Positions 34,038 to 45,451 of a stretch of DNA of 64,000 nt are shown in pieces (the stretch's first letter is position 1; every line of letters begins with the position of its first letter). The stretch spans positions 62,001 to 126,000 of the forward strand of contig NW_024468919.1 of the NCBI RefSeq assembly GCF_011745365.1, given 5' to 3'. Source of the stretch: Cryphonectria parasitica EP155 (taxonomy: Eukaryota > Ascomycota > Sordariomycetes > Diaporthales > Cryphonectriaceae). A model generated the notes under the pieces. It ran no database searches. It saw only the letters and a list, made by a program, of their open reading frames with translations, and was not told the origin of the DNA. The translations under genes and the position numbers were made by a program.

Positions 34038-34853
34038 CTAAGGTGATGACAATGTAACTAGGCACTGTAGCGCTTTCCATAGTTGTTTGTGCTTTTGTCT
34101 CCATAGTATTCGAATTCTGTTTCTCAGCAAACATCGAGTTTTTCTTCATCATCAAGGCAGAATAAATATCTGTGGGCAAATCTTGACATCTTCTTCTTTT
34201 ACAGTCTTGTACGCGGATGTAAGAAGAAGTTTATCTTAACCTTTTTTTTTCGATAATATCCTTTGCTTTCGCAACCACTAGACAGATCTTCCGTGTTCGT
34301 TCGAAAACCATAAACTCTATAGTCCCTGTCTTCACATAGGGAGCGACACCTATATCGCTGTATAGGCTGGTACGGGAACAATGTAGTTTATCTACTGTGG
34401 CACGCGCACCAGCCTGTCGATGAGATGCGGGCTACGCCCACTCAAAGTTGATGTAGTATACTGACTAGAATACTGGCTCTTCTCTATATCTCTCGAGGAT
34501 AATTACAAGAATAATATAGAAGTTGGTCCTGACATAGTTTTGTAAACTATATCTAGGACAAACTACCCATGGATCAACATGATGTCTTGATAACCTCATT
34601 TCTGCTTGCAACTGGCCCGAGTAGAGTCAGTAACATCCATATAGCGCCGTCTATGATTCGCCGTCCAACGGGTCGGGGCTATGGCAGATACTACGACCGT
34701 GTGAACCAGATTTGCGATACAAGCGCTACCATGAGGAGCGCACAGATCTTGCCAAGACCTCAGACGGAGAAAATATGGAGATCCATTTTCCTTCTTTGTC
34801 CCATTCTCGTTTCTTTCGCCCGATCCATCACTCCATGCAATACTCATATGCTA
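34038..34853. other. Convergent intergenic region
   Basis: 815 bp between the oxygenase and the regulator, which converge. AT-rich 3' UTR-type sequence with no gene recognised. The open frame at 34569-34973 overlaps the regulator antisense and is a shadow. Confidence 0.5.
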
Positions 34854-36200
34854 TCAGAATATTTGCTGCAAACACTGGATCCGCTGTCTCGCCTCCTCCC
34901 TCATGGACTCCATAGTCTTAGTGGCCATCGCATCAGAAACCATGTCCGGCTGCAGGAGACTGCTGGCAGGTGAGGACAGGTACGAGCCCACGGCCTGGTG
35001 TTGACAATCGATGAGGTAGGAGCACAGCTGCACCACGGAGACCAGCCTAATGTCACGCAGCGGAGCCGTTACATCTGTTTGCATGCAAGGGCCCGCGCAG
35101 CGCTGCAGTAAGCCAAGCACCTCTAGGTAGATGCCTAGAAGCATAGTGTAGTTGGCCATGAGCAGGTGGCGTATAACGTTGTTGCTGCTGGCCGATGGGC
35201 CTGACGGAGGTGACACGGTTTCAGGGTCTAGGCCTGACTTGGAGCCCAACGGGCGGGCGCTGCTGTCCACGTGCAGCGGTGGGAGGGCAAACTCTACAAG
35301 GTCGGGCGCGAGCTCGGTTCTGGAAGCAGTGGCGGCGGTGTTTGGGTCCGAGGCGCTCGGCACATGCCGCAGGAGCTCGAGTAGGTAGTGAGAGGCAGAA
35401 AATATGTGGTACAGCAGGTCGCCCAGGGTTTTGATCTCGGGCGCCTGTGCCCAGAACCCCGGGGCGGTCACCAGGGAGCGGGATGGCGAGATGTCAGCCG
35501 GCCCGTGGGCGAACCATGTGGCAACCGATTGAAAGAAGGCGTCGTCGATAAGGGGCGGCTGGCGAGCTTCACTGTGGTTATCCGGCTGCAGGCGGGCCGA
35601 GGACGAGGACGACGCCGAGCCTTCGACGAGGGAACAGCTGGACCGGCGTAGTGAGGAGATGTGTGTGCTGAGCTGAGCCAGCTGCGCGACGAGGACCTCA
35701 GTGTCGTCAGTGCCGCCGCCGCCACCGTTGTTGAAGCCTATGCCGGCGTCATTCACCTGCCTTGAAGCTCTATTCTGAGATGCGCCTGGGTAGGGGGTGG
35801 ACGCTGTGACGACGTTGTCGCACATTGCAGAGTTCACCCCATAGAGCCAGTCGAATGCCGACTCGGTCGTCATGGTACTTGTCTCGGCCGCCAGGTCGAC
35901 CTGCAGACCGTCCCAGTCCATGCCTGGAGACCTTGAGCCAGTGTCCCCCAGGTAACTCGTAAAGCACTCATCGCTGGTGCCTGCCTGCGACTCCCTGTCT
36001 GTGCCAGCTGCAGCGCCTGTATGCGTGCTGCGTCGGCGGCCCTTGGGCAAGCTGGAGCTGTATTCACACGGCGCCCCCTTGCGCAGGCATCTGTTGCACA
36101 AATCGGCACTGTCGGATCGGATGCACCTCAGCTTCTGCTTCCGGCACCTCTCGCAAGCTTGGCGCGTTAATTTGGCCGTGGTTGATGTATCCAGCGACAT
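34854..36200 (-). CDS. Zn2Cys6 transcription factor, likely cluster regulator
   Basis: A single 448-aa open frame, without need of introns. Residues 15-45 form a binuclear zinc cluster, C-x2-C-x6-C-x8-C-x2-C-x6-C (CERCRKQKLRC ... CNRCLRKGAPC), followed by a basic KGRRRSTH linker. The middle is Ser/Gly-rich. The C-terminal half is helical (FSASHYLLELLRH, LLMANYTMLLGIYLEVLGLLQRC) in the manner of AflR-like secondary-metabolite regulators and lacks the long fungal_trans domain. It closes the cluster on its right side. The best guess is that it binds the CCG/CGG motif found five times in cluster promoters; its own promoter does not contain an obvious copy. Confidence 0.9.
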   Translation of the reverse strand: MSLDTSTTAKLTRQACERCRKQKLRCIRSDSADLCNRCLRKGAPCEYSSSLPKGRRRSTHTGAAAGTDRESQAGTSDECFTSYLGDTGSRSPGMDWDGLQVDLAAETSTMTTESAFDWLYGVNSAMCDNVVTASTPYPGASQNRASRQVNDAGIGFNNGGGGGTDDTEVLVAQLAQLSTHISSLRRSSCSLVEGSASSSSSARLQPDNHSEARQPPLIDDAFFQSVATWFAHGPADISPSRSLVTAPGFWAQAPEIKTLGDLLYHIFSASHYLLELLRHVPSASDPNTAATASRTELAPDLVEFALPPLHVDSSARPLGSKSGLDPETVSPPSGPSASSNNVIRHLLMANYTMLLGIYLEVLGLLQRCAGPCMQTDVTAPLRDIRLVSVVQLCSYLIDCQHQAVGSYLSSPASSLLQPDMVSDAMATKTMESMREEARQRIQCLQQIF

Positions 36201-38230
36201 CGTGCCCGATGTAACTCTTGTCAGAACAAGTCGGAGATGCGAGGCGTGAGACGGCTAAGTAACGCCGAACGTGTAGGGTTGTTCTACATATCGGTCTTCA
36301 GAGGTGCTATGGTAGTATTTAAGTTCCAGTAATCGGAAGCCTCCGCCTCGCAATTTGTGGGTAACTTGGAAGACTCAAGTTTCCTCCAGAATAGCCAAGG
36401 GTCTTTTCTTGCTGCTTGATGACTGCATGTAGGATCAAGAACCAGGCGCCGAAAGGGAATCCTATCAAGGTGTGGCGGCCGACAAAATTATAGAGTTTGA
36501 AGCATAATCTCTCCGCCGCGCACTTTGATACTGGCAACAGCTGACTAGAGTGATTACTATTGTCCTGACATAGCGCAATCATACCCCGCAAATCTTTGAT
36601 ATTATAATAGTGCTGAGGCTACTGGTTATGGCTGGAGCAGCCATAGCCTAACTGCGCTGCCACCCATTATCTCACAGCTAAAGCACTGCTTTGTAATAAG
36701 CCCTGTCCTTGTCCCAACGGCTCTGGAATGCATTGCTTACATGGGCGGTACAAAGTATAGGCGTCAAAGACCTGCAAATGTCTAAAGGAAGGATGCTGAA
36801 TGGGCGAGACTCGGCAGTGGGGTTTGATTACAATGGGACAACACCAGGATAGTACATAGAAGGAGCAAGCTAGCTATGTCAGCCTGTTTTGCAGTTAATA
36901 GCCAACTGAACATTGGCGGAATAATCGCCTATAGCTGCCACTGAAGCACCTCCTTCGTACGCTCAGGGGGACGCCACTATGATGATCGTCTTATTCTATA
37001 CCTAAAGAGGGGGATCGGTGTGTCTGGGGCTCATCATCCGCCAATCCACCAGCGCCGGGTAAAGCAAGTATTCAGAATCCGTCTACCAATGAATTTGGGA
37101 CTAGGATTATACATCATACTCGAACTCATTCTCAACGCCTTTTTGATCTTGGAAAAGAAGAACTATTCCAGAGCACTTTTCGTGAATTCTGTTCCGGGAA
37201 TTGGACTCGAATCGTGTTAATTCTAATTGACCCCGACTTGTGGCACTTGTGATCTTACTCTCGTTGCAAACATTGAATCTCCATTCACGCTTCGCAACCC
37301 CTCTACTTCGCTCCTGCAACGTCCGCTTGCAGTGTCAGACTTGTTCAGTCATCAGTGTGGCGCACATTTGAGTTCAAGAGCTTGCATGCAGCTTTGTGTG
37401 AGTCTTGTCACTGTCATCATACGTCGAAATCGGCCTGTACGGATAGCGGATAGCGTGCCGACCGTAAGGACCGACCCATTCAATTCCCACTCTTTCGTAT
37501 GTTTTTGTTTCACCTCCCGGTACCCTGTGGTTGACGATCTGCGGCCGAAAGAATGCCTTGTTTCCACAATAGACTAAGTAAGCATGTGCAAGAATTACCT
37601 TTTTGAAAAGATGCAGCCAGCAGAGTTTCACTTGCAAATAATTGGAGTGGCAGAGTTTTTGCGCGCAATCGCTTTAAGCTCCCATCTCTGCGCTCGCCTT
37701 CTAATTGATCATGTGATATTAATCTATAATCTAAAGTATGCTAAGCACTGTGAGCAGTGATATACTAGTAGCTATGAGTTGAGCGGTCAGCGAATTGAGA
37801 CTGCAATAACCCGTTGGCGATAGCCCTCCTTGCCCACTAACCTCTTGTTCCTCCACATTCTCCACATTCTCCACAGTACAACGGGTAGACAAAACGCGGA
37901 GGAGCCGGGGGTGCGACTGAATGCCTCCCTTCTCAAAGGAGTTGGTGGGCTTGTGCCTTGTTATTAATCCTTTCTTCCCAAAGAGAGTTAGTCATGTTGC
38001 GTGGTGCCGATCCACTATTGTCGCCATCAGCTCTGATGATGATGCCTCTCGGAAACTCTCTTCACTTCTCTCTCTATCACAAGCCATCAGCAGACCAAGA
38101 TTCCCTCGCCCAGTGATTAGCAATCAACCCACGAACCGAAGAGCAACACCTCCAATCCCCCCGCCCCCCTCCCCCTTTCCCAAGAAGAAGGCAAAGAACA
38201 ACTGGCAAGAGGACAGTATCTCCCGCCATA
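36201..38230. other. Intergenic, right edge of the cluster
   Basis: 2 kb with no supportable gene. Short open frames on both strands (37020-37640) overlap one another and show no domain. CTCCACATT repeats occur near 37853-37875. This gap is a natural right boundary for the PKS-NRPS cluster. Confidence 0.5.
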
Positions 38231-40253
38231 ATGCCCGTCCCTAGAGCAGACAGGTCTCTACCTTCTGTTCCCCGGTCAAAGGGCTGTCTTACCTGCGTCT
38301 CTCGCAAGACGCGCTGCGGTTCGTCTAAAGTTCATGTTCGAGAGTCTCGAATGCAGGGTTCTTCTGTTCTGACACGCTCTTCGCAGACGGCAGGCGGCCG
38401 ACTTGTCTTGCCTGTGAGAACCGGAAACAGATGTGCGGGGGTTACCGGAGACAAGAGGTTGTCTTCATGAGCGAAGGATGGCGAGCCCCAGGCGTGGCAT
38501 CAAGAACGAGGGGCAAAATGACGACGTCCGACAATCCTTCCGAATCTGCACTGCCGACGTCAACGGGTTCGATCCTGCCGTGTTCCCAGACTTCCGCGGA
38601 CCTGGTCTTGTACTCGAGCCCAGCCACAAAGCGGTCATACCTGCATATTCCTTTCTTCCTAGCCTCCTTCGGAACCCGGCCTTTCCAGGCCCTCACCTTC
38701 ATTGGGGAGATCTTTCAGCATTACTTCTCTTTAGCTTCCCCGAGCATACTCGATGGGCCCACTCCCCCTTTATCACCGAGCACGCCTGTGGTCTTGGCTG
38801 TCAACGCTCTCGCGCAGGGTTACTTTGGGACAGTCAACGCCGACCCCCTGTCTGTACGCCAGAGCCAACACAGCTATGGCACCGCCCTCCGCTCCATGTC
38901 GGCTAGGTTGGCAGAGTGCAGGCTGGCCGATCCTGACTTTCAAAACATATCCGAAGAGGACTGGCAGCATCTAGCCTTCTTCTGCATTGTGACAATGTTC
39001 TGGGAGGTGCGTTCTGTCCTTACCCCCCTCCCCCTTCTTCTTCGTACCACAATGCAATGCACAGTCCAGTCATGGCCTGACGCGAACGCCATGCAAAGAT
39101 GAAAATGTCACCAGCCTCACGAAACTGGCAGAGTCACATACGTGGTCTGGCTGCCGCTATTCTTCTTCGAGGTGCAGACCATGCGTATTCGGAGACCAAC
39201 TATCGGCTGCTCGGCCTCTCTCGTTTATTTATCGTAAGTGGGCTTTCCGCGGCAGTCATCCTCTAGCTCTTCCAGTTGACACAAATCCAGATTCTGCAGA
39301 CACTGTCAACCAGACAGCCCACTTTCCTCTCGAGCCACGACTGGCGACGACGCTCACCCATCAGTTCTGCATGGCTTATCGAGGTGAAGTCGATGCTCGA
39401 GGCATCCGGGACCCCCAAGTTCAGTACCGATTTCGAGCTGCACACCTCGACCGATGCTCTGATGACCGAGGTCACTACAATTGCGTCTGTCATGGCTCAA
39501 TATGACCAGCTGCTCAACAGAAGGCCATCCACAGGCGGAACGGACGACGAGGCTACCGAGCACATTTTGGTCGGCCTGTACGACACAGCCGAGAGCATCT
39601 TGTTCCGCAACGAACAGAGACTGGCACGATGGAGCTCTAACATCTGTGAAGTTTCCCTTTCTTCGTGGCTATCTATCCATCAAAATGTGACCGCCGACCC
39701 CATATCAGGTTATTTTTGGTCCAGTCTCAACGAGCCGGATGTTCTGTCATACTTTGACACCGTTCTCTCTTTCCGCACGATGATGGAGTACCATACTATC
39801 ATCCTGTACTGGACAATCCTCATGTCTCTTCGTCTCCTCATGAGAGACATGCTCGCTCTGATGGCTAAAATGACTGCACATGAATTACCCGCTCAACCAC
39901 GACAAACAATTGAGGACCACCGTGTCCAGCTGATGAGCTATGCCCTGAAGGTTCTACAGGCAATCTGCTATGCTACGCTTCCGGAGAGCCGAGCAGTCAC
40001 CCCTTTTTTCCTCGCGACCGCGTTTCAACTGACAGTTGCTGTCCTGGACCAGGAACACAAGTCTCTCCAAGCTGCCGGTAGCAATCAGGAAACAATCCGG
40101 AGATGCGGCAGCCTGAAAAGTCTTGCAGCACATTACCTGGATTGGGCTATGCAGAATAAGATCCCTATCAAGCTGGATTTCGACGCCCCTAGAGAATGGA
40201 AATGCGAGTCCGTGGCCCAATTGTCTCAATTGATTTCCCTAAAGTCGTTGTAG
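38231..40253 (+). CDS. Zn2Cys6 fungal transcription factor
   Basis: Four exons (38231-38318, 38387-39006, 39099-39233, 39276-40253) give 606 aa. The first intron splits the zinc cluster; splicing restores C-x2-C-x6-C-x6-C-x2-C-x6-C (CLTCVSRKTRC, then DGRRPT, then CLACENRKQMC) followed by GGY. The rest is the helical fungal regulator region (for example WQHLAFFCIVTMFWE, HIRGLAAAILLRGADHA, LGLSRLFI). The third intron is only 42 nt, which is short but within the fungal range and needed to keep the frame. It is separated by 2 kb from the PKS-NRPS regulator and lies upstream of the terpenoid-type locus. Its target genes are unknown; it could control that locus or be unrelated. Confidence 0.85.
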
Positions 40254-41360
40254 GAATAAAACAATATGCAGCGGTTTCTTTTGGGGGGGGTGGGGCCAGG
40301 GGGTTGTTTATAATCAGTTTTCACGAGACAGCAAACTTCTCGAAAAGTATCGAGGTCAAGCAGGCTTTGATAAGCCTCAACCAGTCCCGCCTATGCTGAA
40401 GAAGAAGAAGACTGGTCTGAAAAAAAACCAAAAAAAAAAACCCCCCACCGGACATGGATGCCGACCATGCGTGAAATCCCGAGCTTCATGTACTTTTGTA
40501 AAATAGGCAAGAGCTGAAAGGGCAGATGTGGCAGTCTGTGAGGGTTAATCGAGCTCAAGGAATGATCCGACTTTTTGAAAGCTCGGACCGTCGCTCTTCG
40601 TGGAAGGCAGAGTGTTGGACGTGAGTGCTCGCCAACCTGACTATAGAATGCGGTCCTCTTCTATCTTGACGTGCCGTTTCATGCGTGTATCGGCTAAGAG
40701 AGAGGATCATCGAGGTGATCGACATTGACATGACCCGTTTTCCACCAGGCTCGAATACATAGGTCGGCCCGATGTGGAGCAGCAAATGCCCGATAATTCG
40801 GAGCCAGAAAAAGCTAGAAAGCGGCAAGGGATGGCATCAACGTGACCTAGTAAGCAGTAGTCTTGGAGGATTATGCGAATTGGCAGATGCCAAGCAGCGG
40901 GAGACGATCAAAAGCTTGATCCTGACCAGCTGCATATGAGTGACAGCCAATTATACTTCAAACTCTTCCGACCAGCCGGGATAAACGACAGTTCTGTTAC
41001 TGTAGCCTGTAAACTTGGTATCTCGCACAGGTCTTCTATAAGCAGATCGGCACCGAAAATACTAGATCCTATAATCACAGCATAACCTGGCGCTCCTTGT
41101 CATGCCGTGTCCTGTCGCAGAGCAAGGATCGGTATCGGCATCATCAAGAGACGCTTTCGTTGTCACTTAGTCATCTTCATGCTGCCATGCTTATCCATAA
41201 GCCCGTTCTAATAAATTCACCTAATCACCCACCTGTTTAATTGTCTGCCAACGTTTTTACTACATTCTATTACAATCTTTTCATGTACGTCAATACAACT
41301 CAAACCCACCCGACTGCCCATCCTCCACCTATTGTGACTTTGGATTGTATTATTGCGGCT
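40254..41360. other. Intergenic, homopolymer-rich
   Basis: About 1.1 kb. There are runs of G (near 40283-40292) and A followed by C (near 40430-40446) just after the regulator gene. No gene was found. The end of the region is the promoter of the NTF2-like gene. Confidence 0.5.
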
Positions 41361-41860
41361 ATGTCCGAATACACATCTACGATCGAGGGCTTCCAGCGCG
41401 CCATGGAGTGGAGCCTCGCCGGTCCGCCTGAGGAATCCAAGCTATACGCTGAAGCTACAGTGACACCCACTTTCTACCAGATTGTAAACGGGCATCAGCT
41501 CTCGTATAACGTTTTCCTGAAGAGTATTGAAGAGTGGCGCGCCAAGGTTACTAGCTATCGGCCCAAAGTGTGAGTCTATAAATAGAAGTCAATCTGGATG
41601 GAGATGTGATATTTACTATAACAAAGACTTACTAATTCTAATTATCCCACTTGGGCTTGGCTAGACACGAGTTTCTTCGCGATGGTAATCAATTAGCAGC
41701 AAGGCTGGTGGGCACTATCGAGGTCGACGGGGCTACGACCGAATATGAGAGCTTTATGTTTGCTAAGATCAATAAAGATAATGGGAAGATGGAATATTTG
41801 ATCGAGAGGTCCGTTATGGGGCCAGTGACTCAAGGACCCGAGCATAGTGCTAAGGAATAA
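41361..41860 (+). CDS. NTF2/SnoaL-like small protein
   Basis: Two exons (41361-41569 and 41665-41860) give 134 aa. The start MSEYTSTIEG is the first ATG that gives the family fold. The pattern is that of a SnoaL/NTF2-like alpha-beta cone: an N-terminal helix (FQRAMEWSLA), FYQIVNGHQLSYNVFLKSIEEWR, then strands VHEFLRDGNQLAARLVGTIE and YESFMFAKINKDNGKMEYLIER. The intron interrupts RPKV/HEF and has good GTGAGT and CTAG ends. In fungal clusters, proteins of this fold act as isomerases, cyclases or accessory factors; catalytic residues cannot be assigned here. It lies beside a terpene-cyclase fusion gene and a decayed FAD oxidoreductase, which suggests a shared pathway, now or formerly. Confidence 0.75.
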
Positions 41861-41884
41861 CACTATACTCTCTTCATAATATCA

Positions 41885-42990
41885 ATAGAGAGTAGTCGCG
41901 GTGGGGAAAGGCTGAATAGTTCTGTGGGAGTGATTCAGAGCCTTTTGACCAAATGTTTCAATGAAGATGCTGCTCCCGTTCGCCGCTGGGTACTGACGAG
42001 CGAAGGTGAAGAGTAAGCCAAAAGCTTCGCCGCAGCTATTGATCGACAGATCTTTGGTCATGACGCTATATTGACCGTGCGGGTTGCCTTTGGGACACCC
42101 TGCTAATACCACGCCCGGCAAGGCAACGGATGACAGGTTAGCCCACGGGACCATTTGCTGTGTAGCTTGAGCTGAACGGAGAGTACAGCTCCCGGTACGC
42201 TTGACCCTCTTCTAAAGTTCCAGGATATACGATGTTTATCGTCATGACAGGCTTGAGCCGATAGAACTTGGTCAGTATATAAGTGCGAACGTGTTTCGTG
42301 CATGAACTTAAGGTGTCGGCCTAGATTACCCACCTCAAGACTCGTCGGACCGGAAGCAAGTGATATTGCAATAGCCAATGAACTATCCAGCTCAGGTGTT
42401 AATAAGCCATCTGTGATATTTAATACAGCTTCCAGCTGGTCTCAGCTGAACGTCAGGTCCGAGCTGTACTGGATGCCCCCGTTCGTCGCAGGATATATCT
42501 CGAAAAGTGCCTCGATGACGATTCCAAAATTATGGACAGCGCCTCGAACCTCCTAAAACATATTCTCGTTCACTTGATCGAGGCCTCGGTGATGGTGCCG
42601 TTCCATAGCACCATGCGCACCTTTAACAGTGCGTCGCTGGTAAGCCCATGGAGGTTTTCGAATCGGCCTAAGCCACCACCGAGCATGGCTCCCATGGCTC
42701 CGACGCAGCAACATGCGCCAACGGCTGCGACCAAGTTAGTGTCTCGATAAAATAAGCGAGATGCTGTACAAATCTTCCGATAGGACTGACTTAGCTCTCT
42801 ACCAGCATCGGCAACCACGTCTATGAGTTCTCCGAATGTCGCACCAATACCCACAGTCACAGTCATCCGTATTCCGTTTGATTCAACATTATTTTCCTTC
42901 ATGAAGAGTAAGAGAAAAGAGACGGGGAAAAACAGCTAACAACAGACAGCACTATGGTGATGACCCACGTTCCTTTCACTGTCAGGCCAC
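41885..42990 (-). pseudogene. FAD-linked oxidoreductase (PCMH/BBE-type) relic
   Basis: The flavin-binding core is still clear: GIGATFGELIDVVADAGREL, then VGACCCVGAMGAMLGGGLGR and GLTSDALLKVRMVLWNGTI. Later blocks need frame changes to read: EVRGAVHNFGIVIEALFEIY, LDSSLAIAISL, LAGCPKGNPHGQYSVMTKDL, and FARQYPAANGSSIFIETF. At least one in-frame TGA and several frameshifts separate them. The N-terminus before TVKGTWVI is missing, and the C-terminal berberine-bridge part stops after IETFGQKAL. The gene therefore decayed in place. It lies directly downstream of the terpene-cyclase fusion on the same strand and probably once encoded an oxidase of the same pathway. Confidence 0.75.
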
Positions 42991-43122
42991 TATTTCCAGA
43001 ACTATCTGTCAAAGTAATTACGCTTTGATACATCTAAATTTTAGAAAGGCTGCCGTTTCAAATAAAGACACTACTCCAAAGGCGCGTTCTTCCTGCAATG
43101 CTATCTAAGTAATAGCTAGATG

Positions 43123-44787
43123 CTACATGCTTGACCTATCAATGCGGATTATCTTGGCCGCGAGAGCTGTTATCAAGCCACGGTTTCCAATAACAGCACC
43201 GGTCTTGCCTATGCAACAGAAATGGCCGGCTGGCCACCCCCCATCATCCTCCTGTAAAGACATGAGTACTTCAAGATCTTTTCTGTAGAGCTTTGCGTCA
43301 ACGCTAACCAATTGACAGGCAAATATGCGCAGAGCGAGAGCCAGTGGGTTCGTTTGCACATTGATCCGTTCTTCAAGTTTCTCCTTGACGCTGCTCAATT
43401 GATTCGCTAGGGGGCCAGGGCCGCACTCGACAGATAAACGGGCCACGAAGTACAGGAAGCTCTCAAGTGTAGAATAATGGCGGTTGCCGTCGGTACAGGC
43501 ATTGTTGTCCAAACATCTGACCATCCAGTCTTCGGTCTTCTTGATGCGTGGATCGGAATCGTGGCCAAAGCGATAAAAGACCCTAAGAATGTTGTAGCAG
43601 ACTTCAGGGGTCGTGCGAGGGCGATCCTTGGTGAAGTACGTTTGCATTATCCCGTCCGAGTCTATGTTTGTCGCCATGGCGTCCAAGACGAGCTCCACCT
43701 CTGCCACTGTAGAGAGGTACTCGTCAGGGAGAGACAAGTAAGCTGTCGATGTCGTGTCTGCGTCAGGTGGGAAGTCTCGAGATGTGAGAACAGGCTCTTC
43801 GTAGAAGTAATTCCAAAGACCATTCTTGATATCCGAGCTCATGGCGACCCTATCAGCGCCATTCTCTTTGCCGTTGCCAGAGTCCTCGTTGTGTGTTCCA
43901 AGTCGGCGACCGGAAGGCCACCTGAGGTAGATAAGACTTTCATCTCCGGTTAGCTCCCAGATCATCAGTTGGGAGAAATTGTCTTTGAGCTCAAGATCTT
44001 CATGGCCGTGGACAACACAATGATGGTTGCCCGCATTATCCTTCAGATAAGCCTCCGCCCTCGACAGTGGATCTTGGATGAGACTCCGCAGAATTGCACC
44101 GACCTTGACTACATTTTTGTCTACAAGTAGTCCGTACATACCCTGAGATCGAGCTGCGCAGATATTCTCAACCGTATCGTCAATCATAATCATATGACTA
44201 GGATCAACTCCAATCTGCTTGATGACATGTTGAAAGAAACAGAGGTCGGGCTTCCGCATACCCTCGTTTCCAGAAGCGAAGGCTGAATCGAACATGGCCC
44301 AAGGAAGATCGAGATTTTGCACCATCTTGTAATGTTCCTATTCCAGGTTCAGTCACTCCACTGTACAAGCAGTATCTAGGCGTAGTGTTCAAGCATGAAC
44401 TTACCCGGGAGATGTTAGACATGATATGGAGTTTGAGATCAGGGTTCGAGGCTTTCAGTTCATAAATCGTCCGAACCAATGGAACATTGACAGCTAGAGA
44501 CAGCTGGGCCTGCTCCAGGGAGGTCTCCACGACAGATGGATTTACACCTAGGATGTGGCCGAACTCCTGCGCATGTGTTAGCTGAGATACAAGCCGAGAT
44601 GATTTTGGGTAAGTCATACCTTGCAAGCTTCACTAATACTGAGAATGCCTCTATCTAGGTTGTGCCAGGCTGTGGAATTCATGATGGTTCGAAACTGAGT
44701 CGAAGACAAAGCTGTAATAGTGTGTCGGTCCCACTCAAGCAGGACCCCCCCAAGATCGAACACGAGAACTTTGAACTTGGACGCCAT
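43123..44787 (-). CDS. HAD-like terpene cyclase (drimanyl-type fusion)
   Basis: Three exons (44787-44620, 44566-44405, 44337-43123) give 514 aa. Residues 1-230 form a HAD-superfamily domain: LVFDLGGVLLEWD with the nucleophile-position Asp, then IMSNIS, GMRKPDLCFF with the motif III Lys, and MIMIDDTVENI (motif IV acids). The C-terminal part is an alpha-barrel terpene cyclase beta-domain with the protonating motif DADTTSTA (DxDTT) near residue 273 and a terminal DDGGWPAGHFCC repeat-like segment. Such HAD-beta fusions, exemplified by AstC, cyclise farnesyl diphosphate to drimanyl diphosphate and may dephosphorylate it. The second acid of HAD motif I is replaced by Gly (DLGGV), so phosphatase action in the N-terminal domain is uncertain. 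It is followed by the FAD relic and the NTF2-like gene. Confidence 0.85.
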
Positions 44788-45451
44788 TGGATAAGCAATG
44801 GTAGTAGACTTTTGTAGTAATTATAGTTGATCATTCATCCAGTTTTGAAAATAGAACATTGGTAACAATGCTTCATGGTGTACCTTTCACAAGTCTCTAT
44901 CTGGAGGCCTGCTTCTTGAACGTTGGTGTGATATATATAGTATAAATGATTGGTATAAGTAGATAATGAATCAAGTTCAAAAAGCTATGTCAGCGAGGTA
45001 CTTGATTTGGAGTTTACTATGACTTCGAATCAGCTGTTGGGCATGGAGATATTGATTTACAGGCAACCATCTCAACTGCAGCTCAGGCAGCTTATGCAGC
45101 AGCGCACCTAATCCAGAAGTCACTGGGATCGTTGCGTGATAGCATCATAGAATTGCAATCACATCATGGTGCTACGACCACTTCATAGGGATGATGTGAG
45201 CATTTCCTTCTCAAAATGTGGTTGGCCTATGACTACCATTGTACTATCCCTGACGAGTTGGCCAACACAGCCACCTTTATGCAGTTATTATTTCCCTATC
45301 TTATGAGATAGACAAAAGTACTTGATAGATGTATTTGATTTGAGTTCAGGCCCCTGTGATTTTGATATAGGTCGCATGCATGTGAAGAGCTGGTCCATAG
45401 CTCCTTTAGTGATTCGAAAGGGCTGACAATGTTACTGAAAGGGGTTCAGAA
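44788..45451. other. Intergenic promoter region
   Basis: 660 bp between the divergent terpene-cyclase and regulator-like genes. A TATATATAGTATA stretch near 44930-44945 could be the cyclase core promoter. No gene is present. Confidence 0.45.
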
